In this document: positions 18,159 through 25,847 of the stretch, in pieces
How the letters are laid out: each line of letters starts with the position of its first letter
Position numbering within the stretch: position 1 is the stretch's first letter
Assembly: GCA_016714125.1 (NCBI GenBank)
Contig: JADJNX010000002.1
Coordinates: forward strand, 520,636-584,635
Direction: 5' to 3'
DNA: 64,000 nucleotides
Source of the DNA: Ignavibacteriales bacterium
Lineage (GTDB): Bacteria > Bacteroidota > Ignavibacteria > Ignavibacteriales > Ignavibacteriaceae
Made by a program: the position numbers and the translations under genes
Notes under the pieces: model-generated
Told to the model about the DNA's origin: nothing
What the model saw: the letters and a program-made list of their open reading frames with translations, nothing else
Databases searched by the model: none

Positions 18159-21100
18159 CTACTCTATTTCAACATCAAGGCCAAGACCTTGAAGTTCTTT
18201 GATGAGTACGTTAAATGCTTCGGGCACATTCGGTTCTTGAATATTTTCACCTTTAACAATCGACTCATACACCTTGGTTCTACCTGCAACATCATCACTT
18301 TTTACGGTAAGGATTTCCTGAAGAATATGTGAAGCGCCATAGGCCTCAAGAGCCCACACTTCCATCTCTCCAAATCTCTGACCGCCAAACTGAGCCTTAC
18401 CACCGAGTGGCTGCTGAGTAATAAGCGAGTATGGTCCAATTGACCTGGCGTGGAGTTTGTCATCTACAAGGTGGCTCAATTTGAGCATGTAAATATATCC
18501 ACAAGTAACTTTTTGGTCGAATGCTTCACCTGTTCTGCCATCATGAAGTTCGGTTTTACAACCGACAGGAAGCCCTGCTTTTTCGAGGTAACCGGTAACG
18601 TCAGACACTTCTGCACCGTCGAAAACGGGAGTAGCGAATTTGACGCCAAGTTTTTTACCTACCCAGCCAAGAGCTGTTTCATAAAGCTGACCCAGGTTCA
18701 TTCTCGAAGGCACACCCAAAGGATTGAGAATCATCTCAACCTGAGTACCGTCGGGGAGGAAAGGCATATCTTCCAGCGGAACCACTTTAGCAACAACACC
18801 TTTGTTACCATGTCTTCCCGCCATCTTGTCACCTACAGAGATTTTTCTCTTTTTAGCAACATATACCTTTGCCAACTGGATGATTCCCGGGGGAAGTTCA
18901 TCGCCAATTTGAATTTTTTGTTTTTCGCGTTTGTAATCTTCATCGATGTCAGCGAGTTTCCTCAGATAGTTTTTCATCAATGCTTTAACAAACTCGTTCG
19001 ATTTTTCATCTTCAAACCAGGGTGATTTATCGTCAAGTCTCTCAAGTGTTTCCACTGTGTCAAGAGTTGATCTGTCGATAACTGAACCCGATTTTATGAC
19101 TGTAATTCCATGTTCGTCTTTTACTCCAAGAGTTTTTTACCTTCGCAGATTTTCGCAAGTCTGTCGATCATCTTGTCGCGAAGTCCAACTTTCTCTTTGG
19201 AATATTTGATTTCAAGTTCTTCAGAAAGTTTCTTTTCGAGTTTTTTCGACTCGGCATCTTTTCTTCTGCGGGAGAAGAGGCGGGTTTTAATAACAGTTCC
19301 GCGAAGTCCGGGGGTTGCACGCAATGATGCATCCTTAACTTCACCTGCTTTGTCACCAAAGATGGCTCTGAGAAGTTTTTCTTCAGGTGTTGGATCCGAC
19401 TCCCCTTTTGGGGTGAGTTTACCGATAAGGATATCACTTTCCTTAACTTCGGCGCCAACTCTGATGATACCATTCTCATCAAGATTCTTTACTGTCTCTT
19501 CACTTACATTCGGAATTTCACGTGTAAGCTCTTCGTCACCTCTCTTGGTCTCACGAACCTGAAGTTCAAATTCCTCGATATGGATTGAAGAAAACACATC
19601 ATTCATCACAAGTTTTTCTGAAAGGATGATAGCATCCTCAAAGTTGTAACCTCTCCAAGGCATGAATGCTACAAGGATATTTCTTCCAAGTGCAAGTTCA
19701 CCCTGATCTGTGGCGAATCCGTCTGCGAGTACATCACCCTTTTTAATTTTTTGACCATGTTTAACAATTGGTCTCTGGGTGATGCTTGTCTCCTAGTTTG
19801 TGCCGGAGAACTTAATTAATTTATAGGAAACTGTTTTTACATCGTCAAACTCTGTGAGAGCTTCAAATGAAAGTGGATCGATGTTATAGTCAACAACTAT
19901 TTTGTCAGCGTCAACATAAACAACTTCGCCATCTTCCTGGGCAACAATCACCGATCTTGTATCACGAGCGACTCTTCCTTCAAGTCCGGTTCCTACAAGA
20001 GGAGCCTCCGGCTTGATGAGAGGAACTGCCTGACGCTGCATGTTCGAGCCCATGAGAGCACGGTTGGCATCATCATGCTCAAGAAAAGGAATCAGGGCAG
20101 CAGCCGCACTTACAATCTGTGCAGGAGCAACATCCATAAATTCCACTTCCTGTGGATGAACGATCGGGAAATCACCTTTTCTACGGCATTTAACTCTTTC
20201 CCTTACAAATTTTCCGTTCGCATCGATTGGAGCATTTGCCTGAGCAATTGTGTACATATCTTCCTGCTCTGCAGTGAGATATACAACATCAGTAGAAACG
20301 ATACCGTCTTTAACAGTACGGTATGGAGTCTCAAGGAATCCAAATTTATTTACACGTGAAAAAATTGTGAGTGAAGAAATAAGACCGATGTTTGGACCTT
20401 CAGGAGTCTCAATTGGACAAAGGCGTCCGTAATGAGTATAGTGAACATCTCGCACCTCAAATCCCGCGCGTTCTCTTGTAAGACCGCCTGGTCCAAGTGC
20501 CGACATTCTTCTCTTGTGTGTAAGTTCCGAAAGTGGATTGGTCTGATCCATGAACTGTGAAAGCTGATTTGTTCCAAAGAAGGAAGTAATCACGCTGCTT
20601 ATTGTTCTTGCATTTACCAAATCCTGCGGTGCAAATCCTTCAGCATCTCTAATCGACATTCTGTCTTTAATGGTTCTTGCCATTCTTGCCAGACCTGTGT
20701 TAAACTGCTGTTGAAGCTGCTCGCCTACTGTTCTTACTCTTCTGTTTCCAAGATGATCGATATCATCAGACGCGGCATTTTCATCCTTCATCTTGATGAT
20801 ATACTTCATAATCTCAATAAAATCCTGTATGTGAAGAACTGTCAGATCATCGGGAATTAACCCTTTCAGACTGAGCTTATCGTTCATTCTGTGTCTGCCA
20901 ACTTCTCCTAAATCGTATCTTTTATCGTTGAAAAAGGTCTTTTCAAGCAATCCCGCAGCAGTATCAACATCCGGTGCTTCACCGGTTCTGAGCTGTCTGT
21001 AGATCGAAAGAAGTGCCTCATCCTTGCTGTGCGTCGTATCTTTTTCGAGGGTGTTAAGGATTAAATTCTGATCGAGGTTGAGATCTGTTCTGATCAAGTT

Positions 21101-21933
21101 GATCGACTCAACACCCGAAGATTTAATCATTTCAACTGACTCTTCGTCAATTATATCGTTTCTATTTAAAAAGATTTCACCGGTGTTTGAATCAAACACT
21201 TCGGTGGCAACTTTTCTTGAAAGAAGTGACTCGGGGTCAACATCATTCAGGTCTATTGTTTCATATAATTCAAAAATGCTTAATATTTCATCATCGGTCT
21301 CATACCCCAAAGCTCTGAGCAATGTGGTTGAGGGGAATTTTTTTCTACGGTCAATGTAAACATTTAATACATAGTTGATATCGGTGGTAAACTCAACCCA
21401 TGATCCTTTTAAAGGGATAATTCTGGCTGAATAAAGGGGCGTTCCGTTGGGATGCACTGTCTGAGAAAATGCCACACCCGGCGATCTGTGCAACTGCGAT
21501 ACGACAACTCTCTCTGCTCCGTTTATAATAAATGTAGCCTGATCTGACATAAACGGCAATGTGCCAAGGTAAACTGTCTGCTGAACAGAGTTTACCCATT
21601 CACCTGTGTCAGGATCTTTGGAAGACAAAGTAAGCTTCGCTTTAATGCTTGCTGAGTAGGTTAAACCCTTCTCTCTGCATTCTTGTATAGAGTATCGTGG
21701 TTTTTCAACATAATACTCATTGTAGTCAAGGCGATATTTCGCTTTGTGATTGTCGGGGTTGTCTAGAATAGGAAAATTACTCGTAAAAACTTGCTGGAGT
21801 CCCTTGTTCTCTCTTTCGGAGGGAGCGACATCCATCTGTAGAAAATCGTAAAATGAGTCCTTCTGAACGCTTAATAAATCCGGTATCTCTATGACAGAGT
21901 TTATACTACCGAAGGTAATTCTGTTTTGTTCAA
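18159..21933 (-). CDS. rpoB: RNA polymerase beta subunit (two frameshifts and an in-frame TAG)
   Basis: Catalytic beta subunit, about 1258 residues after repair. The rifampicin pocket is complete (NQLSQFMDQTNPLSELTHKRR and MSALGPGGLTRERAG) with the usual sensitive residues D, H and S. Lesions: at 19133-19138 a run of six T lacks one base, splitting EGKK/TLGVKDEHGIT; at 21924-21927 one more base would put the TTG start at 21933 (MNKNRITFG) in frame; and at 19793-19795 an in-frame TAG stands where QETSITQRPIVKHGQKIKKGD needs glutamine (CAG). TAG ends other genes here (rpsS), so recoding is unlikely. It lies 140 nt after rplL, with a hairpin between. Confidence 0.95.
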
Positions 21934-22007
21934 TTGAATAACCTCAAAGTTGTTGTTTCAAACCTTATTCTTGCAAAAGTGATCTGAACATAAATAATAA
22001 AAAGCGA

Positions 22008-22029
22008 TAAGACGATAAAAATCGTCTTA
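22008..22029 (-). promoter_or_regulatory. Hairpin between rplL and rpoB (possible attenuator or processing site)
   Basis: Perfect 9-bp stem TAAGACGAT/ATCGTCTTA around a 4-nt loop, followed on the coding strand by a U-rich stretch with five consecutive U. It lies 44 nt after the rplL stop and about 75 nt before the rpoB start. In E. coli the same interval holds an attenuator and an RNase III site that lower rpoBC expression relative to the ribosomal protein genes; here the same role is inferred from position and structure only. Confidence 0.6.
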
Positions 22030-22072
22030 CCACTTAAAAAATTCGGTTGGGTAATTAAAGTTTATAATAAAA

Positions 22073-22450
22073 TTACTTTAATTCTACCTTTGCACCGGCT
22101 TCTTCGAGCTCTTTTTTAACCTTTTCAGCTTCGTCTTTTGAGACAGCTTCTTTAACTGGTTTTGGAGCAGCTTCAACAAGGTCTTTAGCTTCTTTCAAAC
22201 CTAAACCTGTATGAGCTCTAACAACTTTGATAACACCGATCTTGTTAGCGCCGGCTTCCAAGAGCATTACATCAAATTCAGTTTTTTCTTCAACAACTTC
22301 TGCTGCAACGGCTGCAACTGCGGCACCCATAACTACAGGAGCGGCGGCTGTAACACCAAATTCATCTTCTAATGCTTTTTTTAATTCAGCAGCTTCAACC
22401 AGGGTTAACGCTTTAATTAGTTCTACTAATTGAGATACTTTCTCTGACAT
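22073..22450 (-). CDS. rplL: 50S ribosomal protein L7/L12
   Basis: A 125-residue acidic protein that forms the multimeric stalk recruiting translation factors. The N-terminal dimerisation helix pair (QLVELIKALTLVEAAELKKALE), an alanine/valine-rich hinge (about 37-54) and the C-terminal domain with KIGVIKVVRAHTGLGLKEAKDLVEAAPKPVKE are all present. Length is normal. It follows rplJ by 31 nt; L10 and L7/L12 form a stoichiometric complex, which fits the pairing. Confidence 0.97.
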   Translation of the reverse strand: MSEKVSQLVELIKALTLVEAAELKKALEDEFGVTAAAPVVMGAAVAAVAAEVVEEKTEFDVMLLEAGANKIGVIKVVRAHTGLGLKEAKDLVEAAPKPVKEAVSKDEAEKVKKELEEAGAKVELK

Positions 22451-22481
22451 CTTTAGTTCTCCATTTTATAAATTTTAAAAG

Positions 22482-23003
22482 TTATGCAGCTTTTTTCTTG
22501 GCGATTTCATCAATAACACTAACGAGATCTCTCATTACTGCATTGAGTGTGCCAACGATACCGGAAGCAGGCGCATTAATGCTGCCAAGAATACCTGCTA
22601 TTATCTCTGCCTTTGTAGGCAATTTGGCTAGTACATCCAACTGGTCGCCGGAATAATATTGTGTCTCAACATAACAGGCTTTTAAGCCAAATTTCTGAGT
22701 ATCATCATTAAATTTCTTAATGATTTTAGCGGGTGCAACAGGGTTTTCGAATGTAAATGCGAAACCTGTCATTCCAACAAGATTCTCAGCCAACTTGGGA
22801 TATTTGCCTGATTGTTCAAGAGCGCGTTTAAATAAAGTATTTTTAATTACTTTATATACAACACCCTCTTTCCTGAACTCATTTCTGAGTTTGGAGATCT
22901 GAGCAACATTAACTCCGATGTAGTCAGTTAGATAGATTGCGGTCGAATCGTTTAGAAGCTCGACTATCTCCGCAATGACTTCACCTTTTTGTTCTTTGTT
23001 CAT
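22482..23003 (-). CDS. rplJ: 50S ribosomal protein L10
   Basis: A 173-residue protein forming the base of the stalk, binding L7/L12 dimers through its C-terminal helix. It shows the N-terminal YLTDYIGVNVAQISKLRNEFRKEGVVYKVIKNTL segment typical of the family, and a helical C-terminus ending IDEIAKKKAA. In many bacteria the L10-L12 complex represses its own operon by binding the rplJ leader; the 67 nt between rplA and rplJ could hold such a site, but I could not establish a structure. Confidence 0.96.
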   Translation of the reverse strand: MNKEQKGEVIAEIVELLNDSTAIYLTDYIGVNVAQISKLRNEFRKEGVVYKVIKNTLFKRALEQSGKYPKLAENLVGMTGFAFTFENPVAPAKIIKKFNDDTQKFGLKACYVETQYYSGDQLDVLAKLPTKAEIIAGILGSINAPASGIVGTLNAVMRDLVSVIDEIAKKKAA

Positions 23004-23070
23004 TTAACTCCCGAATCAGTTTGTTTATACCTCGTCGGTATAGAAGCAGTGATTTGTTGTGCGTAATTTC

Positions 23071-23762
23071 TTAATTAATTTCGTCTTTAACTATTTTCAG
23101 ACCGGGTCCCATGGTGGAAGAGAGATATACACTCTTCATATATGTACCTTTAGCAGTGGCCGGTTTTAGTTTATTGACTTGATTTATAAGTGCTTTGGTA
23201 TTTTCTTCAAGCTGCTCGGTGGTAAAATTAAGTTTACCAACTGCTGCGTGAATAATACCCTGCTTGTTCACTCTAAAATCGATCTTTCCTGCCTTAACTT
23301 CTTTAACGGCTTTTGCAACATCGGGTGTTACAGTTCCGCTTTTTGGGTTAGGCATCAAACCTTTTGGTCCAAGTATCTTTCCAAACTTACCCAACTGGCC
23401 CATAATATCAGGTGATGCTATTATAACATCAACATCAGGAACTTCGTTCTTTTCAATCGCTGTTAAATATTCCTGAAAGCCTGCATATTCAGCACCGGCA
23501 TCAAGAGCCTCCTGAATTTTTGCACCTGGGTAACTACCAACACTTTTACAGTCTTACCTGTTCCGTGTGGGAGAGATACTGTTCCACGAACCATCTGATC
23601 TGCATGTCTTGGATCAACACCGAGACGAAGAGCACATTCAAGTGATTCAACAAATTTTACACTCGAAAGTGTTTTAAGAGTATCAATTGCTGAAGCAACC
23701 GTATATTCTTTGTTTTTTTCAACTTTGGCTAATACAGCCTTGTATCTTTTAGATATTTTCAT
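23071..23762 (-). CDS. rplA: 50S ribosomal protein L1 (one frameshift)
   Basis: L1 forms the mobile stalk that directs E-site tRNA release. The N-terminal part (KISKRYKAVLAKVEKNKEYTV, GVDPRHADQMVRGTVSLPHGTGK) and the C-terminal part (MGQLGKFGKILGPKGLMPNPKSGTVT) lie in different frames. The break follows VLVVTQ; one extra base at 23524-23526 (CC to CCC) restores GAKIQEALDAGAEYAGFQEYLTAIEKNEVPDVDVIIA and joins the halves into about 230 residues. It is 17 nt after rplK, as usual. Confidence 0.94.
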
Positions 23763-23779
23763 TTTATCATCCTCCCCTT

Positions 23780-24205
23780 TTAACCTTCAACCGTGATGCC
23801 CATGCTGCGTGCAGTACCTGCAACCATCGAAGCAGCTGCTTCAAGGGTGTTCGCATTAAGATCGGGCATTTTCAATTGAGCAATTTCCTCAACCTGTTTT
23901 CTGGTAACTTTTGCTACTTTAGTACGGTTGGGTTCGGCTGATCCCCCTTTTATTCCTGAAGCTTTAATAAGAAGAACTGCTGCGGGAGGGGTTTTTGTAA
24001 TGAATGTGAACGATTTATCGGAGAATACAGTGATCACTACTGGTATGATCAATCCGTCTTGTCCGGCTGTTCTGGCGTTAAATTGTTTACAAAACTCCAT
24101 TATGTTCACGCCTTTTTGACCTAAAGCGGGCCCTACCGGTGGAGACGGGTTTGCTTTTCCTGCGGGAATCTGGAGTTTTATATATCCGGTTATCTTTTTT
24201 GCCAT
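23780..24205 (-). CDS. rplK: 50S ribosomal protein L11
   Basis: A 141-residue protein of the GTPase-associated centre, involved in factor binding and the stringent response, and the binding site of thiostrepton. The start KKITGYIKLQIPAGKANPSPPVGPALGQKGVNIMEFCKQFN is diagnostic, with the proline-rich hinge present, and the C-terminal domain carries MPDLNANTLEAAASMVAGTARSMGI. Length equals the norm. It precedes rplA and follows nusG. Confidence 0.97.
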   Translation of the reverse strand: MAKKITGYIKLQIPAGKANPSPPVGPALGQKGVNIMEFCKQFNARTAGQDGLIIPVVITVFSDKSFTFITKTPPAAVLLIKASGIKGGSAEPNRTKVAKVTRKQVEEIAQLKMPDLNANTLEAAASMVAGTARSMGITVEG

Positions 24206-24235
24206 TTTATGACCTGTTAATTAGAAAGTTTTTTT

Positions 24236-24769
24236 TTAATGAGCTAATTCTGCTTGCACAAAATCGATCTCCACGGGAGTTTTTCTGCCGAAGATTGAAA
24301 CGAGAACTTTTATCTTCATTCTCTCTTCATTTACTTCTTCAACGGTTCCCGAGAAGTTGTTGAACGGACCATCTATTATTTTAACTGTATCTCCCGCTCT
24401 AAATACAGTATCCAATCTTTCGGAATCTTCTTCCTGTTTCACCCTGCCTACAATTCTCTTCACTTCGTCTTCTCTTAAAGGTGCGGGATTTTTTCCGCCG
24501 AGAAAACCAAGAACTGACTGAGTATTGTTTATAAAATCTTTTACCTGAGCATCAAGATCAACACAAATGAGAATATAGCCGGGCAGAAAACTTCTGATCT
24601 TGCTCTTCTTTTTGCCATCTTTTACTTCGTAAACTTTTTCCTGTGGGAGCAATACTTCAGATATTTTATCAGCCAGTCGTGTATTATCGCGCAAACCGAG
24701 CTCAATCAGCCCTTTAACTTTGGCTTCATGACCCGAAAGCGTTTGTAATACATACCATCTATGTTCCAT
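24236..24769 (-). CDS. nusG: Transcription elongation/antitermination factor NusG
   Basis: A 177-residue factor that travels with RNA polymerase, couples it to the ribosome through S10, and affects pausing and Rho. The NGN domain comes first (HRWYVLQTLSGHEAKVKGLIELG, then SFLPGYILICVDLD), followed by a KOW domain (GDTVKIIDGPFNNFSGTVEEVN) near the C-terminus. Length matches the family. It is 8 nt downstream of secE, the conserved pairing. Confidence 0.97.
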   Translation of the reverse strand: MEHRWYVLQTLSGHEAKVKGLIELGLRDNTRLADKISEVLLPQEKVYEVKDGKKKSKIRSFLPGYILICVDLDAQVKDFINNTQSVLGFLGGKNPAPLREDEVKRIVGRVKQEEDSERLDTVFRAGDTVKIIDGPFNNFSGTVEEVNEERMKIKVLVSIFGRKTPVEIDFVQAELAH

Positions 24770-24777
24770 TGCGCTCC

Positions 24778-24960
24778 TTAGTATAAAAAGCTGAAAAGGA
24801 AAGAAATTCCCTTATCAATAATGAAACACAAGACAGCAAAAACGAGTGAAGAGGCTATGACCACCTTGGTGGAGCTCTTCAGCTCTTCCCGGGTTGGCCA
24901 GGTTACTTTCTTCATCTCTTTTACGATATCTTCGTATAGCTTAATTATTTTTGTTTTCAT
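24778..24960 (-). CDS. secE: Preprotein translocase subunit SecE
   Basis: A 60-residue single-span membrane protein that clamps the two halves of SecY. The amphipathic segment EDIVKEMKKVTWPTREELKSSTKVV (residues about 10-34) carries the family signature KVTWPT, and one membrane helix follows (about 35-57). It is the minimal one-span form, as in most bacteria outside the enterics. It lies between tRNA-Trp (22 nt) and nusG. Confidence 0.96.
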   Translation of the reverse strand: MKTKIIKLYEDIVKEMKKVTWPTREELKSSTKVVIASSLVFAVLCFIIDKGISFLFSFLY

Positions 24961-24982
24961 GTGGACTTTCGGACTGTTTAAG

Positions 24983-25055
24983 CACGCTGGGAGGGAATCG
25001 AACCCCCAACCTGCGGTTTTGGAGACCGCTGCTCTACCAATTAAGCTACCAGCGT
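24983..25055 (-). tRNA. tRNA-Trp (anticodon CCA)
   Basis: A 73-nt cloverleaf with acceptor ACGCTGG/CCAGCGT, anticodon stem GCGGT/ACCGC around CTCCAAA, and a standard T-loop TTCGATT. The discriminator is G, as known for tryptophan tRNA; CCA is not encoded. It stands 8 nt after rpmG and 22 nt before secE, a placement seen in many bacteria. Confidence 0.95.
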
Positions 25056-25063
25056 ATTCGTTT

Positions 25064-25213
25064 TTACTTAGTCTCTTTGTGCACTACCGGCTTGTTACAC
25101 CAGCGGCAATATTTCTTATATTCTACTCTGGCAGGATGCTTGCGCTTGTTCTTTGTTGTAGAGTAATTTCTTCTCTTACACTCAGTACATTCCAGGGTGA
25201 TTATATCTCTCAT
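25064..25213 (-). CDS. rpmG: 50S ribosomal protein L33 (zinc-binding form)
   Basis: A 49-residue large-subunit protein too short for most gene callers with a size limit. Reading from the ATG at 25213 gives RDIITLECTECKRRNYSTTKNKR and a C-terminal half with EYKKYCRWCNKPVVHKETK. Two CxxC pairs (residues 9/12 and 36/39) make it the zinc-binding (C+) form. It lies between tRNA-Thr (25 nt) and tRNA-Trp (8 nt), where many bacteria carry tuf followed by rpmG; here only rpmG remains. Confidence 0.94.
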   Translation of the reverse strand: MRDIITLECTECKRRNYSTTKNKRKHPARVEYKKYCRWCNKPVVHKETK

Positions 25214-25238
25214 GTCTCTACCTTCATAAAAAATGTCG

Positions 25239-25311
25239 AGCTCACGACCGGGATTGAACCGGTGACCTCATCCTTACCAAGGATGTGCTCTACCAACTGA
25301 GCTACGTCAGC
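25239..25311 (-). tRNA. tRNA-Thr (anticodon GGT), with an acceptor-stem mismatch
   Basis: A 73-nt cloverleaf with anticodon stem CATCC/GGATG around TTGGTAA, D-arm GCTC/GAGC and T-loop TTCAATC. The acceptor stem GCTGACG/CGTGAGC pairs at six of seven positions; 4-69 is G-G. The usual sequence has C at 69, so this is either a sequencing error or a real defect. It is between tRNA-Gly and rpmG on the same strand. Confidence 0.9.
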
Positions 25312-25368
25312 TTAATTGAACATAAAAAAAATGAAAGTAGTTGGAGTTTACTTTCATTATACTCTGTG

Positions 25369-25440
25369 AGCGGGAGACGGGATTCGAACCCGCGACCAAC
25401 AGCTTGGAAGGCTGTGACTCTACCCCTGAGTTACTCCCGC
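25369..25440 (-). tRNA. tRNA-Gly (anticodon TCC)
   Basis: A 72-nt cloverleaf with a perfect acceptor stem GCGGGAG/CTCCCGC, discriminator T, anticodon stem ACAGC/GCTGT around CTTCCAA, and T-arm GCGGG/CCCGT with loop TTCGAAT. CCA is not encoded. It is the second tRNA of the Tyr-Gly-Thr cluster that opens the secE-rpoC transcription unit. Confidence 0.95.
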
Positions 25441-25461
25441 AATTCTCCGTTTCATATATAG

Positions 25462-25545
25462 TGGGCGGCGAGGGATTCGAACCCCCAAAGGCGTAAGCCA
25501 ACGGATTTACAGTCCGCCCCGACTCTCCAACTTCGGCGTCCGCCC
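25462..25545 (-). tRNA. tRNA-Tyr (anticodon GTA)
   Basis: An 84-nt class II tRNA with a long variable arm (TGGCTTACGCCT region), anticodon stem GCGGA/TCCGT around CTGTAAA, and T-loop TTCGAAT. The acceptor is GGGCGGA against GCCGCCC, with six pairs and an A-G apposition at 7-66; discriminator A. It is the first gene of the transcription unit that runs through rpoC, 44 nt after the promoter's -10 element. Confidence 0.93.
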
Positions 25546-25588
25546 AACTTTTGTGTTTCCATTCAGAATTTTTCTGAAAGGGACTTCT

Positions 25589-25617
25589 AAAGTAAGATTT
25601 TTTTGAATTAAATGCAA
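25589..25617 (-). promoter_or_regulatory. Promoter of the tRNA-Tyr-to-rpoC transcription unit
   Basis: On the minus strand TTGCAT (25612-25617), a 17-nt spacer and TACTTT (25589-25594), continuing as TACTTTAG, one base from TAnnTTTG. It is the only good promoter match upstream of tRNA-Tyr and lies within a stretch free of genes. Confidence 0.6.
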
Positions 25618-25687
25618 GGAGTCTGTTAAATTTATTTTAAATTATTTTTCCCACCCTGGAGAGAGGGATAATTTGTATTATATCGGG

Positions 25688-25847
25688 AAAAGTAGCAGAG
25701 TAGAGAAAGGGGTTTTGAGTTAAACCGCAAAGGACGCAGAGGACGCTAAGAGAGAAATAATAAATCCATCCGCGATAATCCGCCTCATCCGCTTCTTCCG
25801 CGTTCTATCAAAAAATCCGTTACTTCGCTACTCCGATACTCTGCTAC
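25688..25847. repeat. Intergenic low-complexity repeats with 9-nt period and a 13-bp inverted pair
   Basis: Between the tRNA cluster and the T9SS gene. At 25722-25752 a motif of 9-nt period repeats (CCGCAAAGGACGCAGAGGAC, then GCTAAG). At 25762-25806 units like AATCCGC, CATCCGC and TTCCGCG follow. AAGTAGCAGAGTA near 25690-25702 recurs inverted as TACTCTGCTACTT at 25836-25848, so the interval could fold. The same 9-nt style occurs at 40914-40937 and 56347-56380. Function unknown. Confidence 0.6.

Noticed and set aside
25236..25545. CRISPR-like spacing of similar segments in the tRNA cluster
   Set aside because: The repeated words (GGTTCGAATCCC and the like) are T-arms of adjacent tRNA genes.
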